From assembly GCF_018388465.1 (NCBI RefSeq), contig NZ_CP074404.1, positions 1,860,001 through 1,924,000 on the forward strand: a stretch of DNA of 64,000 nt, given 5' to 3'. The notes beneath the pieces are model-generated. The model made no database searches. It saw only the letters and a list, made by a program, of their open reading frames with translations, and had not been told where the DNA came from. The translations under genes and the position numbers were made by a program. Each line of letters begins with the position of its first letter. Within the stretch, counting starts at the first letter, position 1. Of the stretch, positions 8,262-16,267 are shown piece by piece. This DNA comes from Cellulomonas fengjieae. GTDB taxonomy: Bacteria > Actinomycetota > Actinomycetes > Actinomycetales > Cellulomonadaceae.

Positions 8262-9715
8262 GCGTCGTACCTCGACCTCCACTGCGGGTTCATCGGGAAG
8301 AGACCCTCGATCGGGTGTCCGGCCGCCACCTGCTCGGCGATCCAGCCGTCCTCCTCCTCCTGGGCCAGGGCGGCGTCGACCACCTCCTCGACGAGGGCCG
8401 GGGGGATGACGACGACGCCGTCGCGGTCACCGACGACGACGTCGCCGGGCTCGACGGTCGTCCCGCCGCACGCGATCGCGACGTCGAGGTCCCACGGCAC
8501 GTGGCGCCGGCCGAGGACGGCCGGATGGGCCCCGGCCGAGTACACCGGGATGCCGACCGCGGCCACGGCGTCGTGGTCACGGACACCGCCGTCCGTGACG
8601 ATGCCGGCGGCGCCCTGCGCGTGCGCGCGCAGGGCGAGGATGTCACCGAGCGTCCCCGACCCGGTCTCGCCGCGCGCGCTGATGACGAGCACCTCGCCGG
8701 GCTCCACGGTGTCGAAGGCGCGCTTCTGCGCGTTGTAGCCGCCGCCGTGCCGGGCGAACAGGTCCTCGCGTCCCGGCAGGAACCGCAGGGTGCGCGCGGT
8801 GCCGACCAGCGTGGCGGACGGGTGCATCGGCAGGACGCCGTCGATCGTCACCTCGTCGAGACCCCGCTTGCGCAGCTGGGCGCTGAGCGCGGCGACCGGT
8901 GCACGGAGCAGCTTCGCGCGCAGCTCCGGGGTGAGGACGGACGACCGCGGGGACGGTGCCCCCCACGCCTCGGCACGCTGGACGTCGTCGACGGCGGGCA
9001 GCGACCCGAGCGCGTCGTCGAACGGGTGCTCGCCCTGGGTGACGGTCGTGACGAGCCGGCCGGAGGTCGGCGCCCCCGGCGCGTCCGGTGCGTCGACCTC
9101 GACCTCGACGACGTCCCCGGGGACCACGACCGAGGAGCCGGCGGGCGTGCCGGTGAGGATGACGTCGCCCGGCTCGAGCGTGAGGTGCTGCGACAGATCG
9201 GCCACCAGCCGGGGGAGCGGGAAGAGGAGCCCCGCGGTGGTGTCGTCCTGGCGGAGCTCGCCGTTGACCCAGGCCCGGACGCGCAGCGCGTCGGGCCGGA
9301 CCGCCCGGGCGTCGAGCAGCTCGGGTCCGATCGGCGTGAACCCGTCGCCGCCCTTGGACCGGACGTTGGAGCCCTTGTCGTTGGCGCGCAGGTCGTACAG
9401 CCCGAGGTCGTTGGCCGCCGTGACCCAGGCGACGTGCTCCCACGCGTGCTCGACGGGCACGTGCCGGGCGGTCGTGCCGATGACCAGCGCGACCTCGCCC
9501 TCGAAGGCCAGCAGCTCGGTGCCGTGCGGGCGCTCGACCGTGCCGCCGGACGCTGCCACTGAGCTCGACGGCTTGAGGAAGTACGAGGGGTCGGAGGGCC
9601 GGCGGCCGCGCTGGTCGGCGCGGGAGGCGTAGCTCAGGTGCACCGCGATGATCTTGCCGGGACGGCCGGGCAGGGCGGAGAAGCGGTGGTCGGTGCCGGT
9701 GCTCTCGTCGGTCAT
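8243..9715 (-). CDS. fumarylacetoacetase-fold isomerase/decarboxylase fused to RraA-like domain
   Basis: 490 residues with two enzymatic domains. Residues about 20-228 are an FAH fold with metal ligands in FEGEVAL (E72, E74) and ANDLGLYD (D103), as in HpaG-type 5-carboxymethyl-2-hydroxymuconate isomerase/OPET decarboxylase. Residues about 260-480 are an RraA/HMG-aldolase-like domain with the signature GDILALRAHAQGAAG...TDGGVRD (R379, D380); class II relatives cleave or decarboxylate oxaloacetate-like acids. Classical HpaG has two FAH modules, so here the RraA-like module may supply the decarboxylation half of the step (inference). The ATG at 9715 is preceded by GAGG. The 3' end overlaps the GntR gene by 19 bp. 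Confidence 0.85.
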   Translation of the reverse strand: MTDESTGTDHRFSALPGRPGKIIAVHLSYASRADQRGRRPSDPSYFLKPSSSVAASGGTVERPHGTELLAFEGEVALVIGTTARHVPVEHAWEHVAWVTAANDLGLYDLRANDKGSNVRSKGGDGFTPIGPELLDARAVRPDALRVRAWVNGELRQDDTTAGLLFPLPRLVADLSQHLTLEPGDVILTGTPAGSSVVVPGDVVEVEVDAPDAPGAPTSGRLVTTVTQGEHPFDDALGSLPAVDDVQRAEAWGAPSPRSSVLTPELRAKLLRAPVAALSAQLRKRGLDEVTIDGVLPMHPSATLVGTARTLRFLPGREDLFARHGGGYNAQKRAFDTVEPGEVLVISARGETGSGTLGDILALRAHAQGAAGIVTDGGVRDHDAVAAVGIPVYSAGAHPAVLGRRHVPWDLDVAIACGGTTVEPGDVVVGDRDGVVVIPPALVEEVVDAALAQEEEDGWIAEQVAAGHPIEGLFPMNPQWRSRYDAWRASR

Positions 9716-9765
9716 GTGGTCCTCGCCCGTCTGGTCAGGGGTCGTGTGCGGTCGTCGGTCACGGG

Positions 9766-11409
9766 TCACCCGCTCGCCTGGGCGATCTCCTCCCAGAACG
9801 GCGCGACCACGGCACCGGAGATCCGGAGGTCCAGCAGGAGGAACGGGCGGTCCGCCGGCGGGCGGGCACTCCACGTGGTGAGCACCTCCAGGTCCTCCAC
9901 CGAGCACACGGCGACGCCCTCGGCACCGAGCGCCGTGGCGACGGCGGCGAAGTCGACCTCCGGGATGAGCATGGGGTCGGGCGCCAGACCCTTGCGTCCG
10001 TACAGGTGCACCTCGGCGCTGTAGGCCCCGTCGTTCCACACGACGGCGATCCCTCGGCCACCTGCGACCCGGACCGCCGACTCGAGGTCGGACAGGGCCA
10101 TGAGCCCGCCCCCGTCGCCCGTGGTCAGGACCACCGTCGCCTCGGGCCGGGCGAGCGCGGCGCCGACGACGCTGGGGAAACCGAGCCCGATCGACTGGAA
10201 CGCGGTGCCGACCATGACCATCCGGTCCGGTGCGGACACCGGCCAGTACATGTTCGACCAGCCGAGGAAGTGCCCGCCGTCGGAGACGACCACGCGGTCC
10301 TCGGGCAGCAGCTCCGCCAGGCGGGCCGCCGCCGACCGGGGGTCCAGCCGCCCGTCCGCCGCGATCCCGTCGCCGGCGTCGTGCTGTCGGGCGGTCGTGA
10401 GGTCGACGGACTCGCGCCACCCGCTCGGCGCACCCGTGAGCTCGCCCAGGATCGCTCCCGCGACCACTGCGGCGTCCCCGCGGACGTACCCGCTGACGTG
10501 CGGGTGCGTGGCCGCGGGCGCCACGTCGACCTGGAAGAGCCGGCAGCCGGGGGCGAACAGCTCGCCGAACCGCATCGTGAACTGGTTGAGCGCCGCGCCG
10601 ACGACCACCGCGACATCCGCCTCGCGGACCAGCGCCATCGCCTCCTCGGCACCGAACCCGCCGGCGACTCCGAGGTCGAACTCGTTGCGGGGGAAGATGC
10701 CCCGTCCGAGCGCCGTGGTCGTGGTGAGGGCACCGGTCGCGTCGGCGAGTGCACCGAGCGCCTCGCCCGCGCCGGCCAACCAGGCACCGCGGCCGGCCAG
10801 CAGCAGCGGCCGGCGCGCCGTGGCCAGGGCCGCCGCGATCTCGCGCACCACGCCGTGGGCGAACTCTCCCCTGACGGCCAGCGGCGCGGGCAGTCGCGGG
10901 GTCGGTGTCTCGGGCACCCCGCCGGTGTCGAGGGTCGCGACGTCGTACGGGATCGCGAGGACGGTCGGCACCCGGTACGTCAGCGCGTGCTCGACGGCGA
11001 TGACGGTCGTGGCGGCGGCGTCCGTGCGTCCCACGGTGTAGGTGCGGGCGCCGACGGCCGACGCCATCGCGATCTGGTCGACGTCCCAGGGGCGCGGTCC
11101 CGACGTCGGCTCGTCGCCCACGACGAGCACGAGCGGCACGTGCGCCTGCACCGCCTCGGCCAGGGCGGTCAGGGTGTTGGTGAACCCCGCCCCGTACGTC
11201 GTGGTCGCCGCGGCCAGCCGCCCGGAGGACCGGTGGAACGCGTCGGCGGCGACGACGGCGCCTGCCTCGTGTCGCACCGGGACGAAGTCGGCGTCGGTCT
11301 GGCGCGTCAGGGCGTCGAGGAAGTACGCGTTGCCGTTGCCCATGACTCCGAAGACGTGGTCCACGTGGGCGGCGAGCGTGATGGCGACGTGCGCGGAGAC
11401 CGTCGTCAT
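9766..11409 (-). CDS. thiamine-diphosphate-dependent decarboxylase/acetolactate-synthase-like enzyme
   Basis: 547 residues with the usual three-domain order of ThDP enzymes. The N-terminal Pyr domain has the catalytic glutamate (RHEAGAV, E48). A central domain spans about residues 190-320. The C-terminal PP domain has the ThDP/Mg motif GDGGG...N (starting near residue 430). It is the first gene of the minus-strand operon. Family members decarboxylate or condense 2-oxo acids. In this context decarboxylation of 4-hydroxyphenylpyruvate or phenylpyruvate to the arylacetaldehyde would feed the pathway, but the sequence does not show the substrate. A benzoylformate decarboxylase-like or carboligase role is equally compatible. 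Confidence 0.8.
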   Translation of the reverse strand: MTTVSAHVAITLAAHVDHVFGVMGNGNAYFLDALTRQTDADFVPVRHEAGAVVAADAFHRSSGRLAAATTTYGAGFTNTLTALAEAVQAHVPLVLVVGDEPTSGPRPWDVDQIAMASAVGARTYTVGRTDAAATTVIAVEHALTYRVPTVLAIPYDVATLDTGGVPETPTPRLPAPLAVRGEFAHGVVREIAAALATARRPLLLAGRGAWLAGAGEALGALADATGALTTTTALGRGIFPRNEFDLGVAGGFGAEEAMALVREADVAVVVGAALNQFTMRFGELFAPGCRLFQVDVAPAATHPHVSGYVRGDAAVVAGAILGELTGAPSGWRESVDLTTARQHDAGDGIAADGRLDPRSAAARLAELLPEDRVVVSDGGHFLGWSNMYWPVSAPDRMVMVGTAFQSIGLGFPSVVGAALARPEATVVLTTGDGGGLMALSDLESAVRVAGGRGIAVVWNDGAYSAEVHLYGRKGLAPDPMLIPEVDFAAVATALGAEGVAVCSVEDLEVLTTWSARPPADRPFLLLDLRISGAVVAPFWEEIAQASG

Positions 11410-11455
11410 GGCGGGGGCCTCTCGGTCCGGGGCGACCGCGGCGTTGCGGTTCTGG

Positions 11456-11471
11456 GGATAATATACGATCC
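11456..11471. promoter_or_regulatory. candidate GntR/FCD operator in the divergent promoter region
   Basis: The 98-bp divergent region contains one AT-rich island, GGATAATATACGATCC. It is a 16-bp imperfect palindrome with 12 of 16 positions symmetric and a TATA centre, resembling operators of FadR-type GntR regulators. It lies 36 bp before the monooxygenase start and 46 bp before the ThDP-enzyme start, so one bound dimer could control both transcripts. TATAAT-like -10 sequences overlap it. Confidence 0.55.
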
Positions 11472-11507
11472 GTTCACCTCGACAGCGGCGTCAGGGGAGT
11501 CGGTCCC

Positions 11508-13352
11508 ATGCAGTTCCACCACCACGGCTACGTCTCCGGCGATCCGCGGATCCAGCCCGCGGCAGGCGTCGGCCTCGACCGGCCCGACGAGCTCCCCGAC
11601 GAGGTGGACGTCCTCATCGTCGGCTCCGGGCCGGCAGGGATGATCGCCGCCGCACAGCTCTCCCAGTTCCCCGAGGTCACCACCCGGATCGTCGAACGCC
11701 GCGAGGGTCGGCTCCCGATCGGGCAGGCGGACGGGATCCAGGCGCGCAGCGTCGAGACGTTCCAGGCGTTCGGCTTCGCCGGGCGGATCGCCGAGGAGGC
11801 GTACCGGATCACCGAGATGTGCTTCTGGCACCCGGACCGCACGGATCCCTCGCGCATCGTGCGCGGCGAGCGCCCGGCCGACGACCCCGGCGGCATCAGC
11901 GAGTTCCCGCACCTGATCGTCAACCAGGCGCGGGTGCTCGACTACTTCGCCGAGTACATGGCGAGCTCGCCGAGCCGGATGGTTCCCGACTACGGCTACG
12001 AGTTCGAGGGCCTGGTGCGGTACGGCGACCACGTGGACGTCACGCTCAGGCGCGCCGGGCAGGTGAAGGTGGTGCGAGCCAAGTACGTCCTGGGTGCCGA
12101 CGGTGCCCGCAGCCGGGTACGTGCGTCGATCGGCTGCACCATGGCGGGGAACGCGGCCTTCCACGCCTGGGGCGTGATGGACGTCCTGGCCGTCACCGAC
12201 TTCCCGGACATCCGCCTCAAGTGCGCGATCCAGTCGGGTACAGGGGGCAGCATCCTGCTCATCCCGCGCGAGGGCGGGCACCTGTTCCGCATGTACGTCG
12301 ACCTCGGCGAGGTCGACCCCGACGGTCACCACGAGGTGCGCAGCACCACGATCGAGCAGATCGTCGCGCGCGCGCAGGCGATCCTGCACCCGTACACGCT
12401 CGACGTGCGGGACGTGGCCTGGCACAGCGTCTACGAGGTCGGACACCGGCTGACGGACCGGTTCGACGACGTCCGGGTCGAGGAGCGGGGCACGCGGACC
12501 CCCCGGGTGTTCATCGCGGGCGACGCCTGCCACACGCACAGCGCCAAGGCCGGTCAGGGCATGAACGTCTCCATGCAGGACGGCTTCAACCTGGCGTGGA
12601 AGCTCGGGTACGTGCTCACGGGCCGCAGCCCGGAGAGCCTGCTGGCCACGTACTCCGCGGAGCGTCAGGCGGTGGCCCAGAACCTCATCGACTTCGACAA
12701 GGAGTGGTCGACGCTGATGGCAACGCCGCCGGAGGAGCTGGGGGACCCCGGCGCGCTCGCGGACTTCTATGTGCGCACCACAGAGTTCCTGTTCGGATTC
12801 ATGACGCAGTACCCGCCGTCGATGATCGTCGCCGAGCCGGTCCACCAGGCGCTCGCCACCGGCTTCCCGGTGGGCAAGCGGTTCAAGTCCGTCCCCGTGG
12901 TTCGCGTCGCCGACGCGAACCCCCTGCACCTCGGGCACCAGCACCGCGCGGACGGTCGCTGGCGCGTGTACGCGTTCGCCGACGAGGACGCCTCCCTCCT
13001 GTCGACGTGGGCCGAGTGGATGGCCGGCGCGCCGGACTCCCCGCTGAGCCAGGGCGTCGTCGACCTCAAGGCCGTCTACCAGCAGCGACATGTCGACGTC
13101 GATCTCGCGGCCGTGCCGGAGCCGTTCCTGCCACGGACAGGTCCGTTCCAGCTCGTCGACTACGAGAACGTGTTCGCCACCCACCCGGACGACGACATCT
13201 TCGAGCTGCGCGGCGTGGACCGGGGCGGCTGCGTCGTCGTCGTGCGGCCCGACCAGTACGTCGCCGCCGTCCTGCCGCTCGACGCGACGGACGCCCTCGC
13301 GGCGTTCTTCCGCCAGCACCTGCGTGTCCCGGAGCGGGTGGCGCAGGCGTAG
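11508..13352 (+). CDS. FAD-dependent phenol hydroxylase (3-hydroxybenzoate 4-monooxygenase/phenol 2-monooxygenase type)
   Basis: 614 residues, a class A flavoprotein aromatic hydroxylase. It has the Rossmann GSGPAG (residues 39-44), the DG motif GADGARSRVR (about 196-206) and the GD motif GDACHTHSAKAGQGMN (about 337-352). The C-terminal thioredoxin-like domain (about 440-614) is typical of MobA and phenol 2-monooxygenase. It should insert one oxygen ortho to a phenolic OH using NAD(P)H and O2. Divergently paired with an hpa operon that has no hpaBC, it may be the hydroxylase producing homoprotocatechuate from 3- or 4-hydroxyphenylacetate (inference). The ATG at 11508 is preceded by AGGGGAG. 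It ends 6 bp before the convergent phhA. Confidence 0.87.
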   Translation: MQFHHHGYVSGDPRIQPAAGVGLDRPDELPDEVDVLIVGSGPAGMIAAAQLSQFPEVTTRIVERREGRLPIGQADGIQARSVETFQAFGFAGRIAEEAYRITEMCFWHPDRTDPSRIVRGERPADDPGGISEFPHLIVNQARVLDYFAEYMASSPSRMVPDYGYEFEGLVRYGDHVDVTLRRAGQVKVVRAKYVLGADGARSRVRASIGCTMAGNAAFHAWGVMDVLAVTDFPDIRLKCAIQSGTGGSILLIPREGGHLFRMYVDLGEVDPDGHHEVRSTTIEQIVARAQAILHPYTLDVRDVAWHSVYEVGHRLTDRFDDVRVEERGTRTPRVFIAGDACHTHSAKAGQGMNVSMQDGFNLAWKLGYVLTGRSPESLLATYSAERQAVAQNLIDFDKEWSTLMATPPEELGDPGALADFYVRTTEFLFGFMTQYPPSMIVAEPVHQALATGFPVGKRFKSVPVVRVADANPLHLGHQHRADGRWRVYAFADEDASLLSTWAEWMAGAPDSPLSQGVVDLKAVYQQRHVDVDLAAVPEPFLPRTGPFQLVDYENVFATHPDDDIFELRGVDRGGCVVVVRPDQYVAAVLPLDATDALAAFFRQHLRVPERVAQA

Positions 13353-13358
13353 CTCCGT

Positions 13359-14246
13359 CTACGCGGCGTCGTGGGCCAGCCGGGCGGGTGTCTCGTCGTC
13401 GAACTCGGCAAAGAAGCCACCCACCCGGTCGGTGAGCTCGCTCATGCCGTCGCAGGCGAACAGGATCGGCTGGTAGTGGCTGATGTCGTACTCCAACGTA
13501 GCCATCTGGTGGAAGTCGACCGGGCGCACGTCCGCGCCACGGAACTCCTCGATCTCGCCGTAGGAGGACAGCAGCCCGGCGCCGTACGCGCGCAGCTCGC
13601 CGTGCTCGTACATCACGCCGAACTCGATGGTGAACCAGAAGACGTCGGCCACGTACTGCAGGCCCTCGGGCGTCTGGCACCGGCGTGCAGCCTCGCCGGC
13701 CCGCCGCTTGACCTCGGCGATGCCGGGATTCGCCAGCAGGTTGCAGTGCCCGACCACCTCATGGATGACGTCCGGCTCCGGGGTGTACAGCGGTTGCGAA
13801 CCGTGCCGCAGGTACTGGGTGGAGTGGAACACCCCGTCCGCGAGCGAGCCGTAGAACACGTCGAGCGGCACGAGCCCCGCCGCGGGATGCAGCCGGAAGT
13901 CGCTGAGCGACCCGAGCCCCGCACTGACCTCGTCGAGCTGCAGCACGTGGTCGGTGGGCAGGCCCAGGGCCTCCTTGCCCTCCAGGAAGCCGCGGATCGC
14001 GAGGCGCTCGTGCTTGGGCGCCAGCTCCCGGCACACGGTCGCCCAGATCTCGTTCTCCGCGTCCGTGTACTCGACGCGCGGTACCGGGTCCCCGGGCTGC
14101 CAGCCCAGGGCCGGACCGGCGATCGCCTCACGGCGGCGGCGGTAGTCCTGGTCCTGGGCACCCGGGTGGTCGTCGGCGAGGTGCACCGTGACCGTGCCGT
14201 CCTCGTCGGCGGTGACGGGGGCGTACAGCTGTCCTTCTTCGAACAT
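13359..14246 (-). CDS. phhA: phenylalanine 4-monooxygenase
   Basis: 295 residues, a bacterial pterin-dependent aromatic amino acid hydroxylase converting phenylalanine to tyrosine. The iron triad is H162 and H167 (IHEVVGHC) with E208 (FTIEFG); the 5- and 41-residue spacings match the Chromobacterium enzyme. The ATG at 14246 is chosen over the in-frame 14267 because the family starts near the former. No pterin-4a-carbinolamine dehydratase (phhB) is adjacent. Its convergent position beside the aromatic monooxygenase and hpa operon suggests Phe/Tyr catabolism feeds the meta-cleavage route. Confidence 0.93.
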   Translation of the reverse strand: MFEEGQLYAPVTADEDGTVTVHLADDHPGAQDQDYRRRREAIAGPALGWQPGDPVPRVEYTDAENEIWATVCRELAPKHERLAIRGFLEGKEALGLPTDHVLQLDEVSAGLGSLSDFRLHPAAGLVPLDVFYGSLADGVFHSTQYLRHGSQPLYTPEPDVIHEVVGHCNLLANPGIAEVKRRAGEAARRCQTPEGLQYVADVFWFTIEFGVMYEHGELRAYGAGLLSSYGEIEEFRGADVRPVDFHQMATLEYDISHYQPILFACDGMSELTDRVGGFFAEFDDETPARLAHDAA

Positions 14247-14284
14247 GCGACCCGTTCTACGCCACAAGCCGGGCGGGCGCCATA

Positions 14285-14311
14285 CCTCGACGTCCGCCGA
14301 CGGCGTCGAGG
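14285..14311 (-). terminator. possible weak terminator hairpin after the universal stress gene
   Basis: CCTCGACG (14285-14292) pairs perfectly with CGTCGAGG (14304-14311) across an 11-nt loop. It lies just downstream of the minus-strand universal stress gene stop at 14322. There is no U-tract, so the call is tentative. Confidence 0.4.
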
Positions 14312-14321
14312 CCGTGGCCTG

Positions 14322-15143
14322 TCAACCCACCGACGGCTGGACGACGACGACGGGGCAGCTCGCGTGCGACACGACCACCTGGCTGACCGAGCCCAGCAGC
14401 AGGCCACCGAAGCCTCCCCGGCCGCGGGAGCCGACGACCAGCAGCTGCGCGTCGCTGGCTGCGTCGAGGACGACCGGCGCGGGGGCGCCGAGCTGCACCA
14501 CCGTCTCGACCTTGACGTCCGGGTACCGGTCGGCATGGCCCGCCAGGCTCTCCGCCACCACGGCCTTCTCGGTGACCAGCAGCTGCTCGACCTCCTCGAG
14601 GGTCCACGGCGGGACCGGGCCCATCATGGCCGGCAGGTCCCAGGCGTGCACCGCGACGAGGGGAGCGTTCCTCCACGATGCCTGGTCGAAGGCCAGGTCG
14701 ATCGCACGGACGCTCGTCGGTGAGCCGTCGACCCCGACGACGACGGGTCGCACGCCCGACGTCGAGGAGGCGTCGGGAACCTGGCGGACGACGACAACCG
14801 GGCAGTGGGCGTGCGCCGCGACAGCGCTGCTCACGGAACCCAGCAGCAGGCCCTCGAACCCGCCGCGTCCGCGTGATCCCACCACCAGGAGGTGGGCGTC
14901 GCTGCTCAGCCTGATCAGCGCGCGCGGGACGCTGCGGTCCGCCTCGACGTCCGCGGTCACCTCCACGCCCGGGGCCTCGGAGCGCACGCGTTCCACCGCC
15001 GCGTCGAGCGACTGACCGTCGCCCTCTCCCACGTGCACGAGCCGCAGCGCGCGGCGTTCTCTGCGAGCCTCCTGCGCGGCCCACGCCAGAGCCTGCTGAG
15101 CCTGGGGTGAACCGTCGTACCCCACCACGATCGCGCCGTTCAT
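14322..15143 (-). CDS. tandem-domain universal stress protein
   Basis: 273 residues containing two UspA folds (about 1-138 and 140-273). Each ends with the ATP-binding signature G-2X-G-9X-G-S: GSRGRGGF..LLLGSVS near residues 90-107, repeated near 237-254. Members bind ATP and act in dormancy and stress tolerance in actinobacteria such as mycobacteria. The ATG at 15143 has GGAGG 7 nt upstream. It is transcribed alone and followed by a weak hairpin. Confidence 0.92.
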   Translation of the reverse strand: MNGAIVVGYDGSPQAQQALAWAAQEARRERRALRLVHVGEGDGQSLDAAVERVRSEAPGVEVTADVEADRSVPRALIRLSSDAHLLVVGSRGRGGFEGLLLGSVSSAVAAHAHCPVVVVRQVPDASSTSGVRPVVVGVDGSPTSVRAIDLAFDQASWRNAPLVAVHAWDLPAMMGPVPPWTLEEVEQLLVTEKAVVAESLAGHADRYPDVKVETVVQLGAPAPVVLDAASDAQLLVVGSRGRGGFGGLLLGSVSQVVVSHASCPVVVVQPSVG

Positions 15144-15543
15144 CTGCTACCTCCGATGTGCCTTCGCCGCGCGGCTTCGGCGGCGTGGTGACTCTCGTGC
15201 GGCAACTCCCCGAACGCACCGAGCGTGAGCTCCGGAGCGCTGGGCTGTATCGATCATGCGCCCGCTCGCCGTCGTCCGCTCACCAGGACGCCTCGGGCAT
15301 GGCTCGTCGGCAGCTCCAGGCGTGCCGCCACCAGCCCCGCCGCGCTGGTTCCGCAGCAGATGAGGGCTCGGGCATCACCCGGTGCCGGTCACCTACGAGG
15401 CGTCTGCACGGTAGAGCTTGATGACCCGTCTACCGTGCTTGAAGGCGCGCAGTGACGGGGGAAGGTCCTGGAGATCCGTACGGCAGTTCGGACCCGCCGG
15501 GCGCCGCCTCGCAGGGCACGTCGGTCGGTGTCATCGTGCATTC
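15144..15543. other. 400-bp divergent intergenic region
   Basis: This lies between the minus-strand universal stress gene and the plus-strand DUF5709 gene. Codon usage and frames show no conserved gene. It presumably holds both promoters. The only clear structure is the perfect inverted repeat at 15406-15438. Confidence 0.6.
15406..15438. promoter_or_regulatory. perfect 10-bp inverted repeat upstream of the DUF5709 gene
   Basis: GCACGGTAGA (15406-15415) and TCTACCGTGC (15429-15438) are exact reverse complements around a 13-nt spacer. The element is 106 bp upstream of the DUF5709 start. With no following U-tract, an operator for a dimeric regulator or an mRNA leader hairpin is more likely than a terminator. 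Confidence 0.55.
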
Positions 15544-16152
15544 ATGACTGACGAGACACCGGGCACCCGCACGGACCCCGCCCTCGGCTCCGAGGGCGAC
15601 TCGAACCAGCTCCCGGGTGAGGACACGTTGGCGGAGCCCACCGACGACACGATGCTCGACGAGGGCTACTCCCCGCCGGACCACCCGCGGCAGAACCGCT
15701 TCGGTGAGACGGCATGGGAGGAGGCGCACGGCGAGACGCTCACCCAGCGCCTCGAGGAGGAGGAGCCCGAGGTCTGGGAGGACGTCGCGCCGGCCGACCC
15801 GAACGTCACACCGGACGGGGCGGGCCAGCTGGTCGAGGACGACGATGCGGTCGCGGCCGGTGGCACCGACGTGTTCGCGATCGAGACCGGGTCGGCCGCC
15901 GGCACGGTCAGCGCGGAGGAGGGCGCGATCCACGTCGTCGAGGAGGAGGACGTGGTCCTCGACCAGCTCGAGCTGGCCGACGCCGACGAGACCTTCGAGG
16001 ACGAGGACCCGCGCGTCGACCAGGACGTCCTGTTCGACGATCTCACCGCAGGCACCGACGGGGCGACCGACCGTGACGTGCTGGGTGATCTCGGCCTCAC
16101 CGAGGACCCGCTCAGCACCGACGCGCCCTACCTGGCGGAGGACGACACCTGA
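15544..16152 (+). CDS. DUF5709 acidic protein
   Basis: 202 residues, strongly acidic (long Glu/Asp runs) with no membrane segment. It contains the conserved DUF5709 core: SNQLPGEDTL, DDTMLDEGYSPPD and GETLTQRLEEEEPEVWED (residues about 20-80). This family is confined to actinobacteria and its function is unknown; members often lie near stress genes, as here beside a universal stress protein and an RsbU-like phosphatase. The ATG at 15544 was chosen because homology begins just after it. The extension to 15418 is unsupported. Confidence 0.82.
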   Translation: MTDETPGTRTDPALGSEGDSNQLPGEDTLAEPTDDTMLDEGYSPPDHPRQNRFGETAWEEAHGETLTQRLEEEEPEVWEDVAPADPNVTPDGAGQLVEDDDAVAAGGTDVFAIETGSAAGTVSAEEGAIHVVEEEDVVLDQLELADADETFEDEDPRVDQDVLFDDLTAGTDGATDRDVLGDLGLTEDPLSTDAPYLAEDDT

Positions 16153-16267
16153 CGAGCGGCCTGGGTCCGCGAGGTTCGCTCGACGACGGTGGCCGCAGGG
16201 GCGGGGGAGAAGCCCTTCGGGCAGGTCCCGGCGGGCGGCCGTTCGGTGGCCGTGACATGGTTGCGCC

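Noticed and set aside
3302..11409. hpa cluster as horizontally acquired island
   Set aside because: Its base composition and codon use look like the rest of the window and there is no integrase, tRNA or repeat at its borders. The decayed genes lie only on one side.
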